A DNA stretch of 64,000 bases from Gracilibacillus massiliensis (GCF_001458115.1 NZ_CZRP01000013.1:620001-684000); one strand, 5' to 3'; numbered from the stretch's first letter, positions 10,398 through 20,026 are shown. The notes: generated by a model from the letters alone, not told the origin. Program-made: numbers and translations.

Positions 10398-12557
10398 TTA
10401 TCGTGTTAATTGCAAGTAATCCAGGGCTAGCTCTCCCGCAAGGTGTGATAGTTTAATAGTTTGTACTCCCTCTTCTAACTCTACTGGAATAGAAACACTT
10501 TCCAGACTATTGGTTGTCGGCGGAAACTCTATTTCTCCGATTTCCTTATTATTAATAACTAATTTCTGTACACTAGTCTCATTGGTGTCGTTGCTATAGG
10601 TTAGATTCAAATTGTAGGTTCCTAACTTCTCTACGTTAATGCGATACTCTAGTTCGCTCTCATTGCTTGTAAAGTTTACTTTTTGCTTATTGGATGCAGT
10701 GAAGGTATTCATAACAGTAGTTTTATACAATTCTGCATGTTCTGCTTCATATTTGAATTCTGGCTGCTCCGGAATTAACTCAATAAAATCTAGTTCTGCA
10801 AATGAATTTACTTTTGACAATCTAATTTTATTTTTCTGTTGACCCAGATTAATATCTTTTTCTGCAAAATACCAACTATCCCAGCCGTAACTGTTATAAG
10901 TAATTTCACCAACTGAATTACCATTGACAGAGAGATTATGTGAGGATGGCTCTCCCATGCCATTTGCATACCTTATTTTTAACGTATAATCACCTGCCGG
11001 AAGATCAATATCAAATTCTATAAAACTATCTTCAAAATCAATATGACCAACCTTAGCCCCATTGGATGCTGATGAATTAGATACTATTCTCGCTCGATTC
11101 ACTGTAGCGTCTTCTGCTTCAAATTTGTGACCTACTGGTAGCTTCGGTGTTAAGCTTCCATCTTGTTCACCTGATGGCACTTCTAATAATGCTCCAGTTG
11201 CTACAGGTTTACCAAAGTTTGGTGTACCGTCACCATTCCAAGTGAATTTTTGCATTCTAACATTCCGATCCCAACCTGATCCCTGGAATTTAGCTGCATG
11301 ATATATGATCCAATCCTCGGTTCCGTCTGGTGACTTAAAGAAACCATTATGTCCAGGACCATACACACCAACATCTGGGTTCTTCTCAAAGACTGGTTCC
11401 GGATTCTTTTCCCATGCGTCTGGATCAAGTGGATCAGATCCAGTAAATCTTAACATTCCTAATGTATAATCGTCTGTCCAGCTTCCACTCGCTGAATATA
11501 TAAGGAATAACTCCTCCTCATTATTTTTTAAAAATTGTGGACCTTCATTGACGTGCGGTTCTCCAATCTTTTCCCAATCATATTCCGGTCTTGATAATTC
11601 TACCCTCTCTCCACTTATCGTCCACGGATTTGCCATTGGTGCGATATAGATATCCTGACGCACGTTGACGTCACCTTCCCAACCCGACCAAGCAAAATAG
11701 TAGTCGTCATCCATTTCTAAAATCGTACCATCAATTGCCCATTTGTCAGAAGGTGTTGTTATCTTCCCAAGATTCGTCCCTTCCGGATAAGCATAATCAC
11801 TAAATGGATCAGATGTTGCAGACTCAAGTACATACATTCGCTGTTTCTCCATGTCACCACCAGAGGCTGCAAAGTAGATATACCATTTTCCATCAACAAA
11901 ATGAATCTCTGGCGCCCATATGTGAGCACTATTAGGTGCACCTGGTTCTGGCGTCCAAACGACTTTACTTTCTGCATCTTGTAAGCCTGTAATTGTTTTT
12001 GATTTCCAAAGAGTAATGTTGTTTCCTGTTGTATTGGTATAGTAATAATAGCCATCTGTGTGACTTACAATCCACGGGTCTGCCCCATCACCTACAATCG
12101 GATTTTCAAATAGCTGTACAGGCTCTTCCTCATAATAAAAAGTTATATGGCCAATATCCGGCTGTTGTCCGCCATTATTTTTAGGAGCGTTCAAATTATT
12201 TCCCATTGTGTCCTCCTGATTATAGCTATAGAGATTTCCCGCATTACCACCCTTCACAAATACATACTTAACGCTAATATCTGACTGCCAATCAAATGTT
12301 TTACTGTTATGAAAGTCGATATGAACGGTTCCATCGTGATAAGTTCCGCTTTCAAGAGAACTATCATCCAACTCCAACTTAAATTGCTTTAGTTCCTTTA
12401 GTTCATCTGGTAGTTGCTTATTTTTTGGTTTGTCATTTCCATCTATTCGAATAGGATCCGATGAAGCAAGAACACTGGAGTCTTTACTTAAAACATTAAA
12501 AGATACCACTAACAAAGTAATTAACAATACAACTGTGATTTTTTTCAATAAAGGCAC
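10398..12557 (-). CDS. Secreted GH43 exo-arabinofuranosidase-like enzyme with two CBMs
   Basis: A 719-residue exported glycosidase. Residues 1-32 are a signal peptide. Residues about 45-145 are an unassigned beta-rich domain. Residues about 150-460 are a five-bladed GH43 propeller with the catalytic acids visible: Asp160 (DGADPWIV), Asp276 (WAIDGT) and Glu338 (VNEGPQF). Two CBM6-like modules follow, about 478-597 (FEAEDATV) and 600-719 (YEAEHAEL). It resembles the GH43 subfamily containing exo-1,5-alpha-L-arabinofuranosidases, but a galactofuranosidase or xylosidase cannot be excluded. It lacks a wall-anchor tail, so it is probably released. Its propeller is a paralogue of the first GH43 domain in the 1670-residue protein. 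Confidence 0.88.
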   Translation of the reverse strand: MPLLKKITVVLLITLLVVSFNVLSKDSSVLASSDPIRIDGNDKPKNKQLPDELKELKQFKLELDDSSLESGTYHDGTVHIDFHNSKTFDWQSDISVKYVFVKGGNAGNLYSYNQEDTMGNNLNAPKNNGGQQPDIGHITFYYEEEPVQLFENPIVGDGADPWIVSHTDGYYYYTNTTGNNITLWKSKTITGLQDAESKVVWTPEPGAPNSAHIWAPEIHFVDGKWYIYFAASGGDMEKQRMYVLESATSDPFSDYAYPEGTNLGKITTPSDKWAIDGTILEMDDDYYFAWSGWEGDVNVRQDIYIAPMANPWTISGERVELSRPEYDWEKIGEPHVNEGPQFLKNNEEELFLIYSASGSWTDDYTLGMLRFTGSDPLDPDAWEKNPEPVFEKNPDVGVYGPGHNGFFKSPDGTEDWIIYHAAKFQGSGWDRNVRMQKFTWNGDGTPNFGKPVATGALLEVPSGEQDGSLTPKLPVGHKFEAEDATVNRARIVSNSSASNGAKVGHIDFEDSFIEFDIDLPAGDYTLKIRYANGMGEPSSHNLSVNGNSVGEITYNSYGWDSWYFAEKDINLGQQKNKIRLSKVNSFAELDFIELIPEQPEFKYEAEHAELYKTTVMNTFTASNKQKVNFTSNESELEYRINVEKLGTYNLNLTYSNDTNETSVQKLVINNKEIGEIEFPPTTNSLESVSIPVELEEGVQTIKLSHLAGELALDYLQLTR

Positions 12558-12665
12558 TCTCCTTTTTGATAAGAAATTTGTAGGTCGTTTGGTTTGAAAA
12601 ATTAAGACTTCATTTTATCCCCATCTTAGCTTCTTTGCTTAACTCAAATCATGAAGGTGGGGTAT

Positions 12666-12687
12666 TACGGACGCTTACACTTTTATA
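12666..12687 (-). promoter_or_regulatory. Possible cre site behind a -10 element
   Basis: The minus strand reads TGTAAGCGTCCGTA (12666-12679), matching 11 of 14 positions of the CcpA consensus TGWAANCGNTNWCA. A TATAAA (12682-12687) lies just upstream. It is about 110 bases before the GH43 start. The TGTAAGCG half is identical to the better site before the ABC importer. Weak on its own. Confidence 0.3.
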
Positions 12688-12853
12688 ATGGTTGCAATTC
12701 ACCCCCTTTGGTCAATAGTTTAATCTCCCTTAACAACTAATGAATAACTCGGCCGCTTTTCAAGATTATACAAAAAGAAATCAAAGGCCCACTAAAAAAG
12801 ACAATTTGATTTGGCATGAAAATACTTCCCTGTAAAATCTGTCATAAAAATGA

Positions 12854-13849
12854 TTACGTTCTTCTTTTTGTATAAGTGGAAATACTATTTAAAAACGAAA
12901 TTAGTAACAATAATACAAAAGTAAACAGCAAACCAGCCCCTGGTCCAATTATCATTGCTTCTAACGCATTATCTAAAGAAAATATAAAAATATTACTCAT
13001 CACCAAATAAAAAAGAGCATTCTTTCCCATACCTTTCAACAAAGTTAATTCAAACTTCTGCTTTTCTAAGAATTTGCTTACCAAATAGTAGATATACAAA
13101 CAAAAAGTCGATCCTACTACCCAGTAGATAGAAGGTGGGAATCTAATTGGGAGCTGCCATTCATTTTGGACAAGGTAGAAAATGAATATAGCTGTACCAC
13201 TAATGGCACCAATTAGATATTTCCATTTAAAAATAATTCGATATTTAGCAAAATAGATACCGATTAAATAGAATGGCAGATATTGAATAACTGGAAAAGT
13301 AGGAAATAACTCCGTCCCAATTAATAAGCCCAGATAAGGTGATTCAATCATACTGTAATCGATAAACGTACTGAATAATAATGCGAAAGTAACTAACCAG
13401 AACAGCACTTTTCTCATCTTTAACCAATTGATGATAGGAAAAAGAATTAGTCCCATTAACATAATTAATGAAAAGGACAATAGAAATTCTGACCATCCAG
13501 GTATTTCTTGTAATAATAGAACGGGTACTATCGTGATACTGTCTGGTGGCATGCTATTCACGTAAATTTGATAGGCAAGTCCTGAGATATAAAAAGTGAC
13601 CAAAGTTTTCAGGCTGGTAACTAGCATTTTCATATAAACATCACTAAATTTTTTTCGATAGTAAGCCAATTCATTCACATATCCAAAACAAAATATAAAG
13701 CCGGAAAATGTAATTAAATTAAATAATTCAATACTAAATACAGTAGCAAGGTAAACAGCTACATCACTAAAAAATTGCATAATATGCGTGTAGACCATTC
13801 CAATAACTAAAAATCCTTTCATATAATCCATGGCATCGTCTCTTTTCAA
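12854..13849 (-). CDS. Membrane acyltransferase-3-like protein
   Basis: About 331 residues with roughly ten hydrophobic segments. The start DDAMDYMKGFLVIGMVYTHI is typical of acyltransferase-3/OatA-like membrane proteins, where the His in helix 1 is thought to be catalytic. I choose a TTG start at 13849 because AGAAGGGGG stands just before it. The in-frame ATG at 13939 would lie inside the GH2 gene and upstream of that gene's terminator. It lies between GH2 and GH43, so it may modify a surface or exported glycan or move an acylated sugar, but nothing shows the substrate. Confidence 0.65.
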   Translation of the reverse strand: MKRDDAMDYMKGFLVIGMVYTHIMQFFSDVAVYLATVFSIELFNLITFSGFIFCFGYVNELAYYRKKFSDVYMKMLVTSLKTLVTFYISGLAYQIYVNSMPPDSITIVPVLLLQEIPGWSEFLLSFSLIMLMGLILFPIINWLKMRKVLFWLVTFALLFSTFIDYSMIESPYLGLLIGTELFPTFPVIQYLPFYLIGIYFAKYRIIFKWKYLIGAISGTAIFIFYLVQNEWQLPIRFPPSIYWVVGSTFCLYIYYLVSKFLEKQKFELTLLKGMGKNALFYLVMSNIFIFSLDNALEAMIIGPGAGLLFTFVLLLLISFLNSISTYTKRRT

Positions 13850-13870
13850 ACACTTACCCCCTTCTCTAGA

Positions 13871-13905
13871 GAAAAAGGATTGTTCATAAACTGCTGAACA
13901 ACCCT
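13871..13905 (-). terminator. Terminator after GH2 gene
   Basis: On the minus strand the stem AAGGGTTGTTCA / TGAACAATCCTT (one G-U pair) is followed by TTTTTCTC. It lies between the GH2 stop and the acyltransferase start. Confidence 0.75.
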
Positions 13906-13916
13906 TCTTATTTTCT

Positions 13917-15692
13917 CTATTTATTTGCGTTCGCATCATTTACTTCCTTAATTTTTTCCATCGCTATTTTCGGTGTGCGATCTTCATTTAGGAGCCCGTT
14001 GATTTCTTGTTGTACGTCCGTTGTCTGTGTATAGCAATAGCCACTAATATATGGAATGTTTTTGATTGCGTCTGTGATCTCTTTATATCTGTCCAAAAAT
14101 TCTTGTTCTGATGCCACTTGGTTTCCATAGCCCCAGCCACTTTCATCTTTGAACGCAATACCACCGTATTCCGTTAGGATGACAGGTTGACCCTGATACT
14201 CATACCCTTCTGCAAAGGCATATTTTTGATGATTGTGTGGAATTTTATTGCCAAGAATAGTATCTTTCTCCTTATAACGATCGTAGAATACTTTACCTAC
14301 TTCTTCATAATCGTGAAGGGCAATAATATCTGAGATCGTGTGCTCCCAACCATCATTTACGATTACCGGTCTCTCATTATCCAACGATTTACTTAGATAA
14401 TAAATGGATTCTGTAAATGCTTGTTGTTTTTTATTTGTTAAAATATTAGGGACACCCCATGATTCGTTAAAAGGTACCCAGGTTATAATAGATGGATGAT
14501 TATAGTTTTGCTGCATGATTTCGAGCCATTCTTTCGTAAAGTTCTCTACCGCTTCATCTGAAAATTCATAGGTTGCTGCCATTTCAGACCATACTAATAA
14601 ACCTTTTTTGTCACACCAGTATAGAAAACGCTCATCCTCAATTTTTTGATGCTTTCGCACACCATTGAAGCCCATTGCCATTGTTTTATCAATATCTTCT
14701 AACATTGCTTCATCGGATGGAGGGGTCAGCATCGTATCTGGCCAATACCCTTGATCCAACAACAACTTCTGATAAATCGGACGATTATTGAGAAGCACTT
14801 GTCCATTCTTAATTGATACTTTTCGCATTCCGAAATAGGAAGTTACTTGGTCTATTACTTCATTGTTTTTGAGCAAAGTAAATTCCACATCATATAAATT
14901 CGGATGTTCTGGTGTCCAGTGCATCACTTTCCATTCATGTATTTCTGATAATAAGTCCACTTCAGAAGTGGCATTGGATCGATTAGGGTTTAACGATACT
15001 TTTTTCACTACTTGACTATTAAATGAAATGGTCGTATCAATTCGCCATGAATCATCTACTTCGCCGTTTAATTTATATTCGAAAACTACAGAGCTTGTAT
15101 CAATATTAGGGGTGATTTTTACGTTGTCGATACGTTCTTTATTGACAAACTCTAACCAAACTGTTTGCCAAATCCCGGTATTTTGCACATACCAGCAACC
15201 GAAATTCTCATCAATCCAACGTTGTTTCCCCCTTGGCTGAAAACAACTGTTACTATCTTCTACTTTAACTACTAGCTCATTTGTTTCCGATTCTCTTACT
15301 GCATTTGTAATATCGAAGAAAAATGCAGCATTTCCTCCTACATGTTCCCCAATAAAAGTACCATTTACCCAGACTTTTGTTCGATAATCGGAAGCCTGAA
15401 ATCTTAGTATTGTATTTTTTCCTTGTTCTTTCTCTGGTATCTCAAAATCTCGTTTATACCATATATAAGGATGGAATTTTTCTTCTCTAATTCCGCTCGC
15501 TTTTGTTTCATATGTGAAGGGAACGTTAATATCAGTAGTAAAAGCGGGATTCGTAAACCATTTAGCTTTTTCCCCTTCATTGTTGTCATCAAATGAAAAT
15601 TTCCAAGTTCCGTTTAAGTTTTGCCAAGATTCACGAACATATTGTGGTCTTGGGTATTCTATTCGTTGATAAGTTGAATTTTTTGTAGTCAT
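13917..15692 (-). CDS. Cytoplasmic GH2 glycoside hydrolase
   Basis: A 591-residue retaining glycosidase without a signal peptide. The N-terminal jelly roll (about 10-180, LNGTWKFSFDD, VWVNGTFIG), immunoglobulin-like domain (about 185-290) and TIM barrel (about 295-585) are in the normal GH2 order. The acid/base is Glu410 (PFNESWG) and the nucleophile is Glu508 (LTEYGG). It is shorter than LacZ and closer to the compact GH2 group that includes beta-galactosidases, arabinosidases and galactofuranosidases, so specificity is open. It lies 17 bases downstream of the ABC permease genes and so should cut sugars imported by that transporter. Confidence 0.88.
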   Translation of the reverse strand: MTTKNSTYQRIEYPRPQYVRESWQNLNGTWKFSFDDNNEGEKAKWFTNPAFTTDINVPFTYETKASGIREEKFHPYIWYKRDFEIPEKEQGKNTILRFQASDYRTKVWVNGTFIGEHVGGNAAFFFDITNAVRESETNELVVKVEDSNSCFQPRGKQRWIDENFGCWYVQNTGIWQTVWLEFVNKERIDNVKITPNIDTSSVVFEYKLNGEVDDSWRIDTTISFNSQVVKKVSLNPNRSNATSEVDLLSEIHEWKVMHWTPEHPNLYDVEFTLLKNNEVIDQVTSYFGMRKVSIKNGQVLLNNRPIYQKLLLDQGYWPDTMLTPPSDEAMLEDIDKTMAMGFNGVRKHQKIEDERFLYWCDKKGLLVWSEMAATYEFSDEAVENFTKEWLEIMQQNYNHPSIITWVPFNESWGVPNILTNKKQQAFTESIYYLSKSLDNERPVIVNDGWEHTISDIIALHDYEEVGKVFYDRYKEKDTILGNKIPHNHQKYAFAEGYEYQGQPVILTEYGGIAFKDESGWGYGNQVASEQEFLDRYKEITDAIKNIPYISGYCYTQTTDVQQEINGLLNEDRTPKIAMEKIKEVNDANANK

Positions 15693-15709
15693 TTTTTATT
15701 CTCCTTTTG

Positions 15710-16573
15710 TTATCCTTTAATTCCTGTAAAACTAATACCTTTTACAATTTGTTTCTCAAATATTAGAAAGGCTACGATTACAGGTATCGATGCAATGGCA
15801 TTTGCTGTCATCGGTTGAACATATGCTTGTGAATATGTCGAATTAAATACTGGTAAACCAACAGGCAATGTATACAATGTTTCTGATAATATTGATAAAT
15901 ATGGCCACAAGAAATTATTCCAGGAACCAATAAAAGTGAAGATACCGATAGCCGCCATTGCAGGCTTTGCTAATGGTAGAACGATTTTATAAAATAATTT
16001 TAGATAGGAGCAGCCATCCATGATCGCACTTTCAATAACTTCCCGTGGCACTCCATCGAAAAAACTCTTCAAGATAATAACACCTAAAGGTGAAGCAATC
16101 ATCGGCAAGATAAGTCCTGCATAACTATCAATCATGTTAAGACTTTTAACAATTTCATATAACGGAATGATTGTTGCCTCACCAGGAATCATTAATCCCA
16201 GTAAGAAAAAGATAAAGATCGTATTTTTAAAGCGGAATTGCATTTGTGATATCGCAAAAGCAGCTAATGATGTAATCGCAAGTGTAAGAATTGTTGTGAT
16301 TACCGCTACAATTAGACTGTTCCAAAGCCATCGTAAAATCAAACTGTTCATGATTAAATCGACATAATTGGAGAATGTATATGGAGGCGTAAACCATTCA
16401 ACAGGGTTGGTAGTCATAAATCCATCCGGTTTGATAGAGACAAACATCATCCAAATGATTGGAAATATGAATATTATAGATACGGTAATACCAACAGCTA
16501 ATTTTACACTTCGAAAAGGATCACGATTTTTTTCTAAAATCTTTGAACTGTTTTTCATGCTATTTTTCGTCAT
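15710..16573 (-). CDS. Sugar ABC importer permease, MsmG/AraQ type
   Basis: A 287-residue inner-membrane permease with about six membrane segments. The EAA loop EVIESAIMDGCSYLKLFYKI contacts the ATPase. It is the second permease of a carbohydrate-uptake family 1 importer. It follows the other permease directly (start at 16573, next gene ends at 16574) behind a GGAGGGGA site. Substrate is probably an arabino- or other oligosaccharide, inferred from the linked glycosidases. No ATPase gene is nearby, so a shared MsmX-type ATPase is expected. Confidence 0.92.
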   Translation of the reverse strand: MTKNSMKNSSKILEKNRDPFRSVKLAVGITVSIIFIFPIIWMMFVSIKPDGFMTTNPVEWFTPPYTFSNYVDLIMNSLILRWLWNSLIVAVITTILTLAITSLAAFAISQMQFRFKNTIFIFFLLGLMIPGEATIIPLYEIVKSLNMIDSYAGLILPMIASPLGVIILKSFFDGVPREVIESAIMDGCSYLKLFYKIVLPLAKPAMAAIGIFTFIGSWNNFLWPYLSILSETLYTLPVGLPVFNSTYSQAYVQPMTANAIASIPVIVAFLIFEKQIVKGISFTGIKG

Positions 16574-17455
16574 TTAACTCCCCTCCGATCGTTGACTTCG
16601 AAGCTGAATAATAGATAGAACCAACAGGATAAAGAATAATGCATAGGACATCGTTGCTGCATACCCTAGATTATTTTTAGTGAATCCTACCTCATAAATG
16701 TATTGGATTAACGGACGAGTAGCCCCACCTGGTCCACCACCCGTAATTAATAGAATTTGTGCGAACACTTTGTAAGATGCTAAAATTTGCAATAATAAAA
16801 TGACTCGCCCAATTGGTATTAATTGTGGAAGGGTAATATATCGGAATTGCTCCCATCTCGTTGCCCCATCAATTTCACTTGCTTCATAAAGTGATTCAGG
16901 AATATCCTGTAGACCCGCGAGAAACAACACCATATTAAAACCAACAGTCCACCACAGTGTAACGACTACAATTGTTACCCAAGCTAACGTTTTATCAGCC
17001 ATCCAGAATGGTTCAGCATTAATTCCTACTAATTGCAATACGGTATTTACCAAGCCATTATACGGTTGTAGCATAAAGATAGCTAAGAACGAAATTACCG
17101 CTACGGATAGGATACTTGGAAGAAAGAATGATCCTCGAAAAAAGGTTTGTAATTTTGTATTTAAATTAGCTAATAATGCTAAGACCAAGGCTAATGCTAC
17201 CATTGTGGGTGTTGTAAGAATTACAAACAACGTAGTATTCCATAAACTATCCCAAAAGAACTCGTCTTGAAACATTTCGGTATAATTCTCTAATCCAACA
17301 AATTCTAACTTCCTCACTAAATTCCACTCATATAAACTCATTTCTAACCCTTTAAAGATTGGGAAGATTGTAAAAATAAGATATGCAATAAAAAAAGGTA
17401 GTAGAAATGGTAGAGCTCTCAAATCTTGCATCCATGCTTTCTTCTTCGAGTTCAT
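16574..17455 (-). CDS. Sugar ABC importer permease, MsmF/AraP type
   Basis: A membrane permease of 293 residues with about six transmembrane segments. The EAA loop is ESLYEASEIDGATRWEQFRY. A GTG at 17458 and an ATG at 17455 are adjacent; the AAAGGAG site is best spaced for the ATG. It lies between the binding-protein gene and the second permease, giving the usual binding protein-permease-permease order. Confidence 0.92.
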   Translation of the reverse strand: MNSKKKAWMQDLRALPFLLPFFIAYLIFTIFPIFKGLEMSLYEWNLVRKLEFVGLENYTEMFQDEFFWDSLWNTTLFVILTTPTMVALALVLALLANLNTKLQTFFRGSFFLPSILSVAVISFLAIFMLQPYNGLVNTVLQLVGINAEPFWMADKTLAWVTIVVVTLWWTVGFNMVLFLAGLQDIPESLYEASEIDGATRWEQFRYITLPQLIPIGRVILLLQILASYKVFAQILLITGGGPGGATRPLIQYIYEVGFTKNNLGYAATMSYALFFILLVLSIIQLRSQRSEGS

Positions 17456-17529
17456 CACAAGACTCCTTTCAATTGGATAGGTTTAGAAGTGGACGTCTAT
17501 TTCACACCTATAGACATCCACTACTTTGA

Positions 17530-18834
17530 TTATTCAACTAAATCTGTAATTTCAGATTCTATAGAAGAAAAAGCTTCTTCTACCTCAACTTCACCTGCCC
17601 AAATCGAATCGAGATTTCTTGTAATAATTTCTTCAATACCACGTGCATATACATTTCTGTCAACGAAATTAACATAATCGGCTACCTGTGCATACTCACT
17701 TCTGTAAGGTAGTTCTTGAAATTCTTCTGATTCAACTACTGAATCTTTAGCCGGGATGTGTCCAGCTTCAGCCCACATCGCACCATTGTCAGTAGCAAAT
17801 TTCATGAATTCGACAGCTCCTTTTTGCACCTCGGAGTCCGCATCATCATAATATGGTAAAACCAAAGTATGAGAGCTAGCCCATGCTGCCTTTTCGCCAA
17901 AAATATTAGGAATTGGCATTGGAGTGAAGTCTAAATCTTCCGTTGTCTCCAGTAATCCAGTTGTCCATACACCCGTAGTTGTTGTTGCTGCATTCCCTGA
18001 TTGAAATTCAGAAACAAAATCTTGAATATTCAAAGGAACAATTTCATGTTCGTGATATAAACTTTTAACAAATTCTGCTGCTTCTATTGCTTTATCTAAA
18101 TCTATGTCATATGTTGGATTTTCAAGGTCACCTTCAGTTAAGATGTGCTCGCCACCAAGTTGCGTATACATTCCCCACCATAGCCAATATGGATCTCCAC
18201 CAGTTGAAGAAAAGGTAAAAGGTATGATTTCATCTGGAAGATTTTCATCTAACGTTTTGAAAAATTCTATATATCCTTCAGGAGATTCTTCCATTTGAAT
18301 CGTGCCGTCATCATTCATTAGTCCAGCTTCATCTACTAATTCATTGTTTACATACATAATTTGTGCATGTGTATCAATAGGAATTGCAAAATGCTGATCG
18401 TCATAAACCGTTGCGTCTAGAATATTCTGATTAAATTCATCCCAATTCACACCGACTTCAGAGGCAATATCTGTCATATCAACAACTAATCCTTGATTAA
18501 CAAGCTCTGGCAATACATGCGAGTGCGAAATGGCTAAATCAGGACCTTGCCCTGACCCAATACTTGTTAAAAGCTTGGTATAATACTCATCAAATTCTTG
18601 CATCACATTATTAATATAATAATCGTCTTGACTTTCATTAAAGGCATCTACTATCTCTTCCATGAATTCAGCATCTCCGCCACCAAATAAGTTCCACATC
18701 GTTACCTCAGTAGTACCTTCTGGCAAATCAACGTCTGGCGCAACTTCTTCATCACCGGACCCACCTGATCCTGAACAAGCTGCTAATACTAATAGTAATG
18801 ACAATAAAGACAAAAACAACGATTTTTTCATCAT
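17530..18834 (-). CDS. Sugar-binding lipoprotein of ABC importer
   Basis: A 434-residue extracellular solute-binding protein, family 1. The signal ends in a lipobox LVLAAC with the lipidated Cys at 20. The mature start is an acidic Gly/Ser linker, then the binding fold (TEVTMWNLFGGGDAEFME). It delivers an oligosaccharide to the two permeases downstream. Two adjacent ATGs follow a GGAGGAG site, and either could be used. It is the first gene of the importer-GH2 operon and has a strong promoter with a catabolite-repression-like site over its -10 region. Confidence 0.92.
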   Translation of the reverse strand: MMKKSLFLSLLSLLLVLAACSGSGGSGDEEVAPDVDLPEGTTEVTMWNLFGGGDAEFMEEIVDAFNESQDDYYINNVMQEFDEYYTKLLTSIGSGQGPDLAISHSHVLPELVNQGLVVDMTDIASEVGVNWDEFNQNILDATVYDDQHFAIPIDTHAQIMYVNNELVDEAGLMNDDGTIQMEESPEGYIEFFKTLDENLPDEIIPFTFSSTGGDPYWLWWGMYTQLGGEHILTEGDLENPTYDIDLDKAIEAAEFVKSLYHEHEIVPLNIQDFVSEFQSGNAATTTTGVWTTGLLETTEDLDFTPMPIPNIFGEKAAWASSHTLVLPYYDDADSEVQKGAVEFMKFATDNGAMWAEAGHIPAKDSVVESEEFQELPYRSEYAQVADYVNFVDRNVYARGIEEIITRNLDSIWAGEVEVEEAFSSIESEITDLVE

Positions 18835-18912
18835 GACTCCTCCTCTTTAAAATAGTCTATCTTTTGTTACAATAATTTTGTTTTAAATTAATATTATCGT
18901 AACTTAGACAGA

Positions 18913-18941
18913 AGTATACGCTTACATTTTATTTTTGTCAA
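18913..18941 (-). promoter_or_regulatory. Sigma-A promoter with overlapping cre site
   Basis: The minus strand has TTGACA (18936-18941), a 17-base spacer and TATACT (18913-18918). The sequence ATGTAAGCGTATACT (18913-18927) fits the CcpA consensus WTGNAANCGNWNNCW at every position and covers the -10 box. CcpA binding would block polymerase directly, giving glucose repression of the importer-GH2 operon. Confidence 0.8.
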
Positions 18942-19004
18942 TGATAATTCTTAAAAATGTGATTTTAATACAAAAATATTGTAATTATGACAGTGATTTT
19001 TTTT

Positions 19005-19054
19005 CAAAAGATAAAAAAGCTGACCAATAAGGATATTTATCCTTATTGGTCAGC
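19005..19054 (-). terminator. Terminator after ArsR-like regulator
   Basis: A perfect 17-bp stem (19019-19035 with 19038-19054) followed on the minus strand by GCTTTTTTATCTTTT. It lies eight bases past the regulator's stop codon and separates it from the importer operon. Confidence 0.9.
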
Positions 19055-19061
19055 TAGATAT

Positions 19062-19985
19062 TTAGTAATAATCTATTTTCATCTTAATGCCTTGTGCATA
19101 ATCACCAAACTCTTCTCCAAAAATATTCATGCCACCCTTATGAATCGCATCATTTTTAATTCCCACCCTAAACTTCACGTAGTTATTATCCAACAAATTC
19201 AAATCTTGTGTCGTCACATTCGAAAGGTTAATATCATCTAGCATCGTCTTTTCATTGGTAACTTTCCATGTTTTTAAAATTCCGTATTGTGTGCTTGTTG
19301 AATCAGCCCAATATTTTGGATTGAGTTTACCAGGGCGATCTCCAAAATCACCAGGACTCGTCCATGTCCCAACATCAATGTCATTTATCCAAACAGTAAT
19401 ATCAGATGGCCACTCATGATCATGGTTTGGAGCTTCCGAGCATATTTCCAATGAAAACTGAATACTCTTTATCTTTGCATTAGCTTTTAATATGATTGGG
19501 AATTTATATTCTAAAAACCCTTTCCTTGTCCATATTATTTGAGCATCACTTTTTAATGGATTATAAAAATGAACGGGTTCATCCTCAGGGACTAAAAATT
19601 TATCCTGATTTGCCATTCCGCAAGTTGGTGCTACTTCGAATTCTGAATATTGGCCAATTGGCATTTCTAGTTCATAATTTTCTAGTTCATTTGCTTCTTT
19701 CTTTTTCTGATTCAAAGCAATATGAACATCATCAAAATTCCTTGTACAAACCTTCATTGCTCCCCTTTTAGCTGGTCTTAATTCCGTATGAATCAGTGAG
19801 GCTTCCTCTAGTATGCGCACATGAGAAGCAGCTGTTGATATTGGTATTTCCAATTCTTCTGCTAATTGATGTACATTCAAATTACCTGTATTAAGTAGGT
19901 CAATAATTTGTAATCTAACTTTAGAAGAAAGCGCACGAGTTACGCTACTTAATTGCTCCATGTTATTTATAGAAAGTTCTAACAT
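19062..19985 (-). CDS. ArsR-like HTH regulator with large beta-rich C-terminal domain
   Basis: A 307-residue protein. Residues about 1-90 are an ArsR-type winged helix (ALSSKVRLQIIDLL, LAEELEIPISTAASHVRIL). Ordinary ArsR regulators stop near residue 110. Here about 200 residues follow, rich in beta strands and Trp/Asp (DITVWINDIDVGTW, DFGDRPGKLNPKYW, YVKFRVGIKN), which look like a jelly-roll ligand-binding domain. No metal-binding Cys pair typical of ArsR is seen. It lies between the importer operon and the giant GH43 gene. By context it would sense a sugar and control the glycan locus. The beta domain assignment is inference. Confidence 0.75.
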   Translation of the reverse strand: MLELSINNMEQLSSVTRALSSKVRLQIIDLLNTGNLNVHQLAEELEIPISTAASHVRILEEASLIHTELRPAKRGAMKVCTRNFDDVHIALNQKKKEANELENYELEMPIGQYSEFEVAPTCGMANQDKFLVPEDEPVHFYNPLKSDAQIIWTRKGFLEYKFPIILKANAKIKSIQFSLEICSEAPNHDHEWPSDITVWINDIDVGTWTSPGDFGDRPGKLNPKYWADSTSTQYGILKTWKVTNEKTMLDDINLSNVTTQDLNLLDNNYVKFRVGIKNDAIHKGGMNIFGEEFGDYAQGIKMKIDYY

Positions 19986-20012
19986 TCTTAATCCACCTTT
20001 TTAATTTTTGTG

Positions 20013-20026
20013 TATTTAATTAAATA
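20013..20026. promoter_or_regulatory. Possible operator palindrome
   Basis: TATTTAATTAAATA is a perfect 14-base palindrome 27 bases upstream of the ArsR-like regulator start. ArsR proteins bind AT-rich dyads near their own promoters, so it may be the autoregulatory site. In AT-rich DNA this could also be chance. Confidence 0.3.
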
